DNA from: Pantoea sp.
GTDB lineage: Bacteria > Pseudomonadota > Gammaproteobacteria > Enterobacterales > Enterobacteriaceae
NCBI RefSeq assembly: GCF_028283705.1
Contig: NZ_JAPWKD010000008.1
Coordinates: forward strand, 1 to 64,000
Reading direction: 5' to 3'
Length of the DNA: 64,000 nt
In this document: piece after piece, positions 56,723 to 64,000 of the stretch
How the letters are laid out: each line of letters begins with the position of its first letter
Numbering within the stretch: position 1 is the first letter of the stretch
Program-made: the position numbers and the translations under genes
The notes under the pieces: generated by a model
The model's input: only the letters and a program-made list of their open reading frames with translations
Told to the model about the DNA's origin: nothing
Databases searched by the model: none

Positions 56723-57823
56723 ATGACACTACTCTTTCCCCATGACATTTCAATATCGCGCCGTGCGGTCAGCGATACGCAGGATCGCTTGCACCCCTCA
56801 CCCGTGGTAGTAAGCGTACGCGATATTTCACGCCGGTTTGGTGCCACACATGCGCTACGCAAGGTTTCACTCATGGTAAACCAGGGAGAAATCCTCGGCA
56901 TCATTGGCCGCAGTGGTGCCGGGAAATCCACGCTGATTCGCTGTCTGAACGGCCTGGAACAACCTGATGAAGGTGTGATTGAGATTGAAGGGCGCGCTAT
57001 CAGTGATTTATCAGAGAAAGCCTTACAGGCGGTGCGTAGCCGGGTAGGGATGGTGTTCCAGCACTTCAATTTATTGTCAGCAAAAACGGTGGCACAGAAC
57101 GTGGCGCTGCCGCTAAAAATCGCCGGGGTGGCCAAAGCACAGCGGCAGCAACGTGTTGATGAATTATTACAACTCGTGGGATTGGCTGACAAAGCGGATC
57201 ACTACCCGGCAGCCCTGTCAGGGGGGCAGAAGCAACGCGTGGGGATTGCTCGTGCACTGGCGGCAGAACCAGCACTGCTGCTGTGTGATGAAGCCACATC
57301 GGCACTCGACCCTGAAACCACACGCTCGATTCTCGCGCTGCTGAAATCACTTAATCAGCAGCTCGGCATCACTATCCTGCTGATCACCCACGAGATGGAG
57401 GTAATTAAAACGGTTGCTCATCGGGTGGCGGTGATTGACGGCGGCGAAATTATTGAAAGTGGCCCGGTGTGGCAGGTATTTGCCCATCCACAAACCTCAT
57501 TAACACAAACATTATTACGTGGTTTGCTGCCGCAGCTGCCGGAAAGTCTGGCGGCACGTATCCAGCCGCAACCTGACGGAGAAGCGATTTTTCGCGTCAA
57601 TTTTGCCGGTGATGATGCTCAGGGGGACCTGCTGACGCGGCTCGCCAGTCAATGGCCTGGCGCATTTCGTCTGTTACAGGGCGGGGTGGATCATATTCAG
57701 CACTACGCGGTCGTCCGTTTCTTTATTGCACTGCCACACGCGCAGCAGCAACCGTTAATCAGCTGGCTGCAACAGCAGCAGGCGCAAGTGGAGTTAATAG
57801 GTTATGTCGCCAGTCATGATTGA
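56723..57823 (+). CDS. Methionine-type ABC transporter ATP-binding protein (MetN-like)
   Basis: A 366-residue ABC ATPase: Walker A GRSGAGKS, Q-loop VFQHFNL, signature LSGGQKQRVGIARAL, Walker B LLLCDEATSALDPET and H-loop THEME; a C-terminal NIL domain (about 285-366) as in MetN. An N-terminal extension of about 25 residues precedes VVSVRDISRRFG; a later start is possible. It couples to the MetI-like permease by a 20-nt overlap. The usual MetQ binding protein does not follow. Confidence 0.88.
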   Translation: MTLLFPHDISISRRAVSDTQDRLHPSPVVVSVRDISRRFGATHALRKVSLMVNQGEILGIIGRSGAGKSTLIRCLNGLEQPDEGVIEIEGRAISDLSEKALQAVRSRVGMVFQHFNLLSAKTVAQNVALPLKIAGVAKAQRQQRVDELLQLVGLADKADHYPAALSGGQKQRVGIARALAAEPALLLCDEATSALDPETTRSILALLKSLNQQLGITILLITHEMEVIKTVAHRVAVIDGGEIIESGPVWQVFAHPQTSLTQTLLRGLLPQLPESLAARIQPQPDGEAIFRVNFAGDDAQGDLLTRLASQWPGAFRLLQGGVDHIQHYAVVRFFIALPHAQQQPLISWLQQQQAQVELIGYVASHD

Positions 57824-58460
57824 TTTATTGCTTAACGCCATTGGCGAAACGTTACTAATGACGCTGGTTTCTGGATTGTTCTCTTTGGTAGCAGGCTTAC
57901 CCTTAGGCTTAATTCTGGTGGTCACCAGTCCGGGTGGAATTGCCGAACATCGATTCATCAATCGGGTACTTGGGGTGATCATTAATGGCTTTCGTTCGCT
58001 GCCGTTTATTATTCTGCTGGTGGCGTTGATTCCTTTTACCCGTTTTCTGGTTGGCACCTCGCTTGGAACCTGGGCCGCAATTGTTCCGCTTTCAATCACC
58101 GCGACACCGTATTTTGCCCGGGTGGCGGAGGTGTCATTGCGTGAGGTGGATCGTGGCCTGATCGATGCAGTACGCGCGATGGGAGCCAGCAGATTACGCA
58201 TCGTCTGGGAGGTTCTGGTACCCGAAGCTCTTCCGGGTATCCTGGCGGGGTTTGTTGTCACCCTGGTGGCGCTGGTGGGCGCGTCGGCGATGGCGGGTGC
58301 CATTGGGGCCGGTGGGTTAGGGGACCTGGCGATTCGCTACGGTTATCAACGCTTCGAAACCAATGTCATGCTGGCGGTGATCGCGGTACTGATTATCCTG
58401 GTATGTGGCATTCAGTGGCTGGGCGATCGTCTGGTTGCGCGCGTGGACAAGCGGCGTTAA
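57804..58460 (+). CDS. Methionine-type ABC transporter permease (MetI-like)
   Basis: A 218-residue permease with five hydrophobic segments and the EAA loop region LIDAVRAMGASRLRIVWEVL, then VPEALPGILAGFVVTLV; same length as E. coli MetI (217). It overlaps the ATPase gene. No substrate-binding protein gene is present before the 950-bp non-coding gap, so the pair may serve a distant MetQ or other NlpA-type lipoprotein. Confidence 0.88.
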   Translation: MSPVMIDLLLNAIGETLLMTLVSGLFSLVAGLPLGLILVVTSPGGIAEHRFINRVLGVIINGFRSLPFIILLVALIPFTRFLVGTSLGTWAAIVPLSITATPYFARVAEVSLREVDRGLIDAVRAMGASRLRIVWEVLVPEALPGILAGFVVTLVALVGASAMAGAIGAGGLGDLAIRYGYQRFETNVMLAVIAVLIILVCGIQWLGDRLVARVDKRR

Positions 58461-59410
58461 GCGCCCGTTTTCTGTCCAACCCACCGGAACTGGCTGGTAA
58501 GCATCGGAAAAACTCGAATTCATTTCTTTCTCTTCACATTTCAGATGGGCGTTTATTTTCAATAATCAGGTGAAATCCATTATCTGATGGGATAAACGTC
58601 TCATTTGTACGGTTTTGTAAGTTTTTTAACCTTCATGTCGCCCGTCACTGCAGTTTTCACTCATTCTTCCCTGAATCAGATCCATTATTTGTATGAAATT
58701 TTATGAATTTTCTATGTACGAAATCTCATCATAAGTGATTATTTTCTTATGTTTCTAATCATTTTTTGGGAGCATTCTTATTTAAACCCGGTAAATTTGG
58801 CTGAATTTGCATTAGTTTTATTTGTTAACTTTTATTTAAGTATATTTCCAGGATAACATCGCGTTGATATTTCGTCAGGGTTATGTAAACCTTTGGCAAT
58901 TGTTAACAATTCGATTGTGATTTTGTGCTCACGGGCGGGTGTTACCTGGCTCGTGCGGTAGCCATGCTGGCGCGAATGTTTTTAACATATTGATTTAGAT
59001 CGATTATTTTAGCGTAATTAACAGTTAAAATTCGTCATTGCTATTACCCCCTGATTCAATACTGTTTAACCAGTCTCATTGAACAGGGTGATTTTCAGAC
59101 CGGGAATGTCATAAGAAAATCTTGTGATCGCTGATTAACCTCCTTTGAGTTGCAAATATTGATCATTTTGATGAATGATTTGTCCGCCACTCAGAAACTC
59201 CCGCCTGGTCTCTCGTTTCCTTTTATTGCATCTTAAATACTTAATTATAACTGATCAGTTGTGAGCATCTTTTTGCTTATTTCTGCCACAGGAATCTTGT
59301 GGTTAATTTTTTTAAATGGTCCTGTATTGCAGTATGCATAACTGCAACCAGTGATTTGTTTTGCCAACAACCGGCCAATGGCCATTTTTTAGAGATTAAT
59401 GGAACTAAAC
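58461..59410. other. Long AT-rich non-coding region before the T6SS cluster
   Basis: About 950 bp with no ORF that can be supported on either strand. It is much more AT-rich than its surroundings, with many A/T tracts, the kind of DNA H-NS binds. It must carry the T6SS promoter. I looked for a sigma54 -24/-12 element and did not find a good match. Confidence 0.6.
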
Positions 59411-59989
59411 ATGAAGAAAATGGTGAATCTCCGCATTGCGTTAAGCCTGCTGTTTGTCTTTGCTGTTGCAGGTTGTAAAGCGCCACCGAAAATCACTGAT
59501 GACACTATGGTCACCAGCACCGTCGATGGTGTGACCCTGATCCATCGTCATGCCGTAACCCCCCCTGCGCAGTTAAGCCCCATCAATGAAGAATATCGTG
59601 CGCTTTATCCGGCGTCGGTCATGACCCGCCCTGACTTCGGCGGCAAAGTCGTCACGACGTTACAAACCGGCGGAAGCTATACCGTGCTTGGCATGGTAGA
59701 GAACAACTGGCTGGCTGTGGGCGAACAACCTCAGCAGGCTGCAGCGCCGGATGCCGATGCGAAGAAAACCGCAGATTCAGTACCTCAGACGACGTCGCAT
59801 CCAGCTCAGCTAACCGGCTATGTGCCGTTCCGCGCGCTGGTGAAAAGCGATTTGTATGATCAAACCCTGAAGGCTGACCAACCTAAACGCCGTGCCCGTA
59901 CCAGTGCGAAGAAGAAAACCTGCGTGTCGGTCGATGGTGACAGCAAAGCCTGTCAGAACGGCAATAGCGGGACCTGGATCATCAACTAA
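59411..59989 (+). CDS. Lipoprotein with SH3-like segment, first gene of the T6SS cluster
   Basis: A 192-residue protein with a type II signal peptide (SLLFVFAVAGC, Cys22). The middle (GGKVVTTLQTGGSYTVLGMV, then ENNWLAVG) looks like a bacterial SH3 repeat, and the C terminus has two Cys (KKKTCVSVDGDSKACQNG) that could pair. It precedes tssJ by 26 bp and may bind peptidoglycan or help T6SS assembly. Not one of the 13 core Tss proteins. ATG 59411 chosen; 59399 possible. Confidence 0.65.
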   Translation: MKKMVNLRIALSLLFVFAVAGCKAPPKITDDTMVTSTVDGVTLIHRHAVTPPAQLSPINEEYRALYPASVMTRPDFGGKVVTTLQTGGSYTVLGMVENNWLAVGEQPQQAAAPDADAKKTADSVPQTTSHPAQLTGYVPFRALVKSDLYDQTLKADQPKRRARTSAKKKTCVSVDGDSKACQNGNSGTWIIN

Positions 59990-60015
59990 ACACGATGAAC
60001 ATGGAGGGACAGAAG

Positions 60016-60519
60016 ATGGCATTGACGCTAACAACATTCCGACTGAGGCAGTGGCTGTGGCCGCTGCTGGTCCTGCTGCTGACTGCCTGCAGCAGTAGCC
60101 AGACCCTGGTGGCGCGTTACAACCTGAACTTTCAGGCGCACCCGCAAATCAATGCCGGTGCGCCGCTCAAGGTGCGGGTGATGCTATTAACCTCTGATGC
60201 GGCATTTATGTCTGCGGATTTCTATTCCCTGCAAAACCAGCCGGCCACTGCCCTGGGCAACTCACTTCTTAATACGCAGGAATTCTTCCTGCGATCAGGA
60301 CAACTCAGCAAAACTCTCACCGGCAAGAGCCTGCCGGAAGCGCGTTTTATTGGCGTTATGGCTGAATATCAGACGCTGGATGGCAAGGTATGGCGTCTGG
60401 CATTGCCCTTCCCGGATGGTGACAACAGTTCTTTCTGGCAATTCTGGAAAAGTAATGATGGTGAGCTTAACGCCCGCATTGTTGCTGATATCAACGGTCT
60501 GCGCCCGGTTAAGCAGTAA
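60016..60519 (+). CDS. tssJ: T6SS outer-membrane lipoprotein TssJ
   Basis: A 167-residue lipoprotein with LLVLLLTACSSS lipobox (Cys25) and the TssJ beta-sandwich pattern: ARYNLNFQAHPQINAGAPLK, RVMLLTSDAAFMSADFYSL, EFFLRSGQ. It anchors the T6SS membrane complex TssJLM in the outer membrane. ATG 60016 follows GGAGGG; upstream ATG codons at 59995 and 60001 are less likely. Confidence 0.92.
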   Translation: MALTLTTFRLRQWLWPLLVLLLTACSSSQTLVARYNLNFQAHPQINAGAPLKVRVMLLTSDAAFMSADFYSLQNQPATALGNSLLNTQEFFLRSGQLSKTLTGKSLPEARFIGVMAEYQTLDGKVWRLALPFPDGDNSSFWQFWKSNDGELNARIVADINGLRPVKQ

Positions 60520-60528
60520 AGGATGATT

Positions 60529-61869
60529 ATGAACAGAGCCGAAAAGGTGGTGTGGACAGAAGGTATGTTCCTGCGCCCGCATCATTTCCAGCAGTCGGAA
60601 AACTTTCTGCACAGTACGCTGCGCGAATGGGGGCAATCCCAGCGCGTCTATACCTGGGGTTTTTTTGACGTCGAATTTGATGAAGCCTTGCTGCGTCAGG
60701 GCAAACTGGCGTTGAGTGCTGCCAGTGGTTGTCTGCCAGATGGCACCTTCTTCTCCTTCAGTCAGCCACAGCAGGGCCCGGCACCACTCGACCTGCCAGA
60801 AAATATTGATCGTGCCAAAGTGGTGCTGGCGATTCCGACACGGCGCAATGGGCGTGAAGCGGTGGCCTTTCAGGATTCACAGGACTCGCTGGCGCGCTAC
60901 CTTGCCTGGGAAACCGAGGTGGAAGATGACAATGCGCTGGCTGTTGGTGCGGCAACGGTGCAGTTTGGCAAATTACGCCTGCGCCTGATGCTGGAGCAGG
61001 ATCTTACCGCCGAATGGACCGCGATGGGTGTTGCACGGGTGGTGGAAAAGCGTAGCGATAACCATATCCGCCTCGACAGTGACTACATCCCGCCGATGCT
61101 GACCCTCACCGGTAGTCATGCTTTACAAAGCATGATGAACGATCTGCACGGGCTGATACAGCAGCGTAGCCAGCAACTGAGCCAGCGTGCACCTAACACG
61201 GGCCGTTTTAATAGTGCCGACATGGTTGATTTCATGCTGCTGGCGCTCCTGAATCGCCAACTCGGTTTGCATGCCCATCTGCAACATTTGCCGTTGCTCC
61301 ACCCCGAATCGCTGTACTGCCATTGGCTGCAACTGGCGGCCGAGCTTTGCACCTGGCTACCGGCCCGCACGCCGGATATTTTTCCCCGCTATGACCATGA
61401 CGATTTGCGCGGGTGTTTTACCCGCCTGGCGCTGTTGTTACGCCAGGGGCTATCGCAGGTAATGGAGGAGAGCGCGATCCAGTTGCCTCTGACGCAGCGT
61501 TCACATGGCCTCAATGTCGCGACCGTGCCGGATAGCAGTATGGTGCGCGAGTTTGGTTTTGTACTGGCGGTGAAAGCCAGCGTCCCGGCCGATGCCTTAA
61601 AAACCCATTTCCCGGCGCAGATGAAAGTCGCACCAGTCACCAAAATCCGCGATCTGGTGCAGCTGCAACTCCCCGGTCTGGCGCTGATTGCCATGCCTGG
61701 TGCACCGCCGCAAATCCCGTGGCATGCGGGTTACAGCTACTTTGAACTGGATAAAAACAGTGAGCTGTGGAAGGAGATGGAGCGCTCAGGAGCCTTTGCA
61801 CTACACCTTGCCGGTGAATTTCCGGGCCTGAATATGGAGTTCTGGGCCATTCGCAGTCAGTCAGAATAA
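60529..61869 (+). CDS. tssK: T6SS baseplate component TssK
   Basis: A 446-residue TssK: NRAEKVVWTEGMFLRPHHFQ and QSENFLH at the N terminus, SGCLPDGTFFSF, VPDSSMVREFGFVLAVKA and the C-terminal FPGLNMEFWAIRSQ. TssK connects the baseplate to the membrane complex in the cytoplasm. AGGATGATT precedes ATG 60529. Confidence 0.95.
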   Translation: MNRAEKVVWTEGMFLRPHHFQQSENFLHSTLREWGQSQRVYTWGFFDVEFDEALLRQGKLALSAASGCLPDGTFFSFSQPQQGPAPLDLPENIDRAKVVLAIPTRRNGREAVAFQDSQDSLARYLAWETEVEDDNALAVGAATVQFGKLRLRLMLEQDLTAEWTAMGVARVVEKRSDNHIRLDSDYIPPMLTLTGSHALQSMMNDLHGLIQQRSQQLSQRAPNTGRFNSADMVDFMLLALLNRQLGLHAHLQHLPLLHPESLYCHWLQLAAELCTWLPARTPDIFPRYDHDDLRGCFTRLALLLRQGLSQVMEESAIQLPLTQRSHGLNVATVPDSSMVREFGFVLAVKASVPADALKTHFPAQMKVAPVTKIRDLVQLQLPGLALIAMPGAPPQIPWHAGYSYFELDKNSELWKEMERSGAFALHLAGEFPGLNMEFWAIRSQSE

Positions 61870-61885
61870 TCAAAACTGAGCACGC

Positions 61886-63127
61886 ATGATGCAGCCACAA
61901 CCAAAATCGAATAGCGATGCCGCGACGCCAGACCTGAGCCACCAGAATATCCTGGTGGCAGCGGCGAATCCGCTGATTAACGCCATCCCTCAAATCCGCC
62001 ATTCTGTATCTCACGACGACCCTGCGCGTCTGCGTCAGCAATTGATTGATCAGATTCGTCGTTTCGAGCTGAGTTGTCAGCAATCGGGTCTGAGCTATGA
62101 AGTGATCATTGGTGCGCGTTACTGTCTGTGTACCGCACTGGATGAGGCCGCAGCGCTCACGCCGTGGGGCAGCCGGGGAGTCTGGACCAGCAACGGTCTG
62201 CTGGTGACCTTTCATAACGAAACCTGGGGCGGTGAGAAGTTTTTCCAGCTGCTGGCAAAACTTTCACAGAATCCACGTCAGCATATTTTGTTGCTGGAGT
62301 TAATTTATTTCTGCCTGCTGCTCGGTTTTGAAGGGCGCTATCGGGTGCTGGATAACGGGCGCTCGCAACTTGAAACCATCAAACAGCGTCTGTTGCAGAT
62401 GATCAGAGGCGTTCGTGGCAGCTATGCGTCTGCACTGTCGGTGCATCCTACCGATCAACCGGTGCTGCGCAAGCTGTGGCGTCCCATGATCCCTCTGTGG
62501 GCCTGCGCGGCAGTGGCGGCGTTGGGGGCCTGTCTGTTTTACATCATTCTGAACTGGCGGCTGGGGGACTACACCACCCCGGTGCTGGCCAACATCTATC
62601 AGACATCGCTGCCAGAAATCCAGATTCGTAATCCGGCACCGCCACCCCCTGCGGCACTTAACCTGAAAACCTTCCTCAAACCGGAAATTGATGCGGGTCT
62701 GGTAGCGGTACGTGATGAAGCCGATCAAAGTGTGGTGACGCTGAAAGGTGATGGTTTGTTTACCTCCGGTGCAACGACGGTACGTGGCCGCTATGAAGCG
62801 GTTATTCAGCGTATTGCGGCGGCCATGAACAATGTCAGCGGCAAGATTCTGGTGGTGGGATATACCGATAACGTCCCGATCCGCAGCGCCCGCTTTGCCT
62901 CCAATTATGAACTCTCCCTGGCGCGTGCGCAGTCAGTCCAGACCCTGCTGCAACAGCAGCTGGCGCAGCCGAATCGGGTGAAGGCCGAAGGGCGGGGCGA
63001 AAGCAATCCGCTGGTGCCGAACTCCAGCGCCGCAAATCGCTCCCGTAACCGCCGCGTAGAAATTACGCTGCTGGTGGCACCGGATGCGACTCAAGCTGAA
63101 CTCAACGGCCTGGCGAGAGGGAACTAA
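61886..63127 (+). CDS. tssL: T6SS inner-membrane protein TssL with OmpA-like C-terminal domain
   Basis: A 413-residue extended TssL. The DotU domain (ANPLINAIPQIR; IGARYCLCTALDEAAALTPW; LLGFEGRY) occupies about 25-200, a transmembrane helix is at about 206-226, and an OmpA/MotB peptidoglycan-binding domain (VVGYTDNVPIRSARFASNYE, LSLARAQSV, RRVEITL) ends the protein. It anchors the TssJLM complex to the cell wall. Two adjacent ATG starts. Confidence 0.94.
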   Translation: MMQPQPKSNSDAATPDLSHQNILVAAANPLINAIPQIRHSVSHDDPARLRQQLIDQIRRFELSCQQSGLSYEVIIGARYCLCTALDEAAALTPWGSRGVWTSNGLLVTFHNETWGGEKFFQLLAKLSQNPRQHILLLELIYFCLLLGFEGRYRVLDNGRSQLETIKQRLLQMIRGVRGSYASALSVHPTDQPVLRKLWRPMIPLWACAAVAALGACLFYIILNWRLGDYTTPVLANIYQTSLPEIQIRNPAPPPPAALNLKTFLKPEIDAGLVAVRDEADQSVVTLKGDGLFTSGATTVRGRYEAVIQRIAAAMNNVSGKILVVGYTDNVPIRSARFASNYELSLARAQSVQTLLQQQLAQPNRVKAEGRGESNPLVPNSSAANRSRNRRVEITLLVAPDATQAELNGLARGN

Positions 63128-63130
63128 TCC

Positions 63131-64000
63131 ATGCTGAATATGCTTTTTGCCGTGCTGACCAGCCGCCTTGCCTGGGGGTTTGTCGGGATCACTGCACTTT
63201 CTTTCATTATCTGGGTCATTGGCCCGGTATTCTCTATTGTTGACTCCCGGCCACTGGAGCCGGAACAGAATCGTGTTATCAGCATCGCTTTGCTCTATCT
63301 GGTGTGGGGCCTGAGTCAGGCGATTCCCCGCATCTACAATATGTGGCTCAACCGTAAACTGATGTCGAGTCTCGAAACGTCACCGGCGGATGTTCCAGAG
63401 CAGGATCGCAAACGCCTGACCAACGAAGAACAGGTGCTGGCGAGCCGTTTTAGCGAAGCGACCGACATGCTCAAAAAGGCGCATTTTCAGCGCCATAACA
63501 GCAAAGGCACACCATTCTGGGCGCAGCGTTTCAGCCGTCAGTATCTCTATCAGCTGCCCTGGTACATGATCATCGGCGCACCGGGTGCCGGAAAAACCAC
63601 GGCGCTGGTGAACTCCGGTCTGCAATTCCCGCTGGCGGACAAGTTTGGTAAGGCGGCGCTGCGTGGCATTGGCGGGACACGTAATTGTGACTGGTGGTTT
63701 ACCAACGAAGCGGTGCTGTTGGATACCGCCGGACGTTATACCACCCAGGAAAGCCAGCAGGAGCGCGATGCCAGCGAGTGGCATCATTTTCTTGGGCTGC
63801 TGTGTAAGTACCGTGGTCGTCAGCCGATCAATGGCGTAATCGTCACCCTCAGCGTGGCAGATCTGTTGAGTCAGACGCCGGAAGCGTTGCGTAATCAGTC
63901 GCTGGCTTTACGTCAGCGACTGATGGAATTGCACGATCGTCTTGGTATTCGTTTCCCGGTGTATGTGCTGGTCACTAAGGCGGATTTGCTTAAGGGATTT
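63131..64000 (+). CDS. tssM: T6SS membrane protein TssM (IcmF), 5' part
   Basis: The first 290 codons of an uninterrupted frame that runs off the right edge. Two N-terminal transmembrane segments (LAWGFVGITALSFIIWVIGP; VISIALLYLVWGLS), then the cytoplasmic domain with Walker A GAPGAGKTTALVNSG and Walker B AVLLDTAGRYT. TssM spans the periplasm to meet TssJ. It starts 3 nt after the tssL stop. Confidence 0.94.
   Translation, partial: MLNMLFAVLTSRLAWGFVGITALSFIIWVIGPVFSIVDSRPLEPEQNRVISIALLYLVWGLSQAIPRIYNMWLNRKLMSSLETSPADVPEQDRKRLTNEEQVLASRFSEATDMLKKAHFQRHNSKGTPFWAQRFSRQYLYQLPWYMIIGAPGAGKTTALVNSGLQFPLADKFGKAALRGIGGTRNCDWWFTNEAVLLDTAGRYTTQESQQERDASEWHHFLGLLCKYRGRQPINGVIVTLSVADLLSQTPEALRNQSLALRQRLMELHDRLGIRFPVYVLVTKADLLKGF

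Noticed and set aside
58461..59410. Sigma54 promoter for the T6SS operon
   Set aside because: Segments such as TGGCGCGAATGTTTTTA have the first half only; the -12 GC is missing.

Overview
The window looks like chromosome from an Erwiniaceae enterobacterium, most likely Pantoea or a close relative. The evidence is the enterobacterial his operon with a hisL leader next to yeeZ, the sbcB-dacD-sbmC-yeeA-yeeX block, an E. coli-like puu cluster, tRNA-Asn, and a type VI secretion locus. Genus placement is inference from gene content and protein similarity recalled from memory; no search was run.

Layout. 1-233 is the start of a basic amino-acid binding protein. 551-2900 holds an LPS-core glycosyltransferase (WaaB-like) and an O-antigen ligase (WaaL-like). 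2920-5031 is a compact minus-strand operon hipA-hipB-yeaK: a HipA kinase toxin, its HTH antitoxin and a trans-editing aminoacyl-tRNA deacylase. Three 16-bp palindromic boxes precede it at exact 41-bp intervals. 5150-12460 is the complete histidine operon hisLGDCBHAFI with promoter, leader peptide and attenuator.

12570-28186 is the accessory core. The ancestral junction yeeZ / puuB appears to have been filled by successive insertions. gtrBA (flippase and bactoprenol glucosyltransferase) lies first. A scar follows (14887-15245) in which a decayed puuB 3' end is joined to a decayed yeeZ 3' end at an 8-bp microhomology, as expected at a tandem-duplication junction. Next is a seven-gene glycan-decoration cluster (15382-22679): FAD oxidoreductase, degenerate membrane GT2, SDR, TIM-barrel isomerase, ArnE-like SMR protein, intact GT2 and a large membrane protein. 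Last comes an AT-rich 4.2-kb cassette with two large membrane glycosyltransferase-like proteins, flanked by a perfect 16-bp direct repeat and bounded by 8-bp terminal inverted repeats.

26909-32884 is the putrescine cluster puuB-puuR-puuD / puuA-puuP, with an undescribed-looking 57-codon ORF overlapping the puuP start. 32936-38068 is the conserved sbcB-dacD-sbmC-yeeA-yeeX block. 38112-54416 is a mosaic of metabolic and regulatory genes: an orphan LacI, YdcF, a LysR-controlled ALDH/CMD/quinone-reductase operon, a PanE-like reductase, a stand-alone EF-G paralogue, a desaturase overlapping a PhnD-like protein, an LLM flavin enzyme, a GST with divergent LysR, tRNA-Asn, a Gfo/Idh oxidoreductase and a GT8 transferase. 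54435-58460 carries an ALO-type aldonolactone oxidase whose Shine-Dalgarno lies in a long hairpin with the upstream TetR stop codon, then a MetN-MetI pair without MetQ. After about 950 bp of AT-rich non-coding DNA, a T6SS cluster begins (lipoprotein, tssJ, tssK, tssL, tssM) and runs off the right edge.

Strongest candidates for something undescribed are the hipA-hipB-yeaK operon with its phased operators, the seven-gene glycan cluster, and the terminator-flanked glycosyltransferase cassette.
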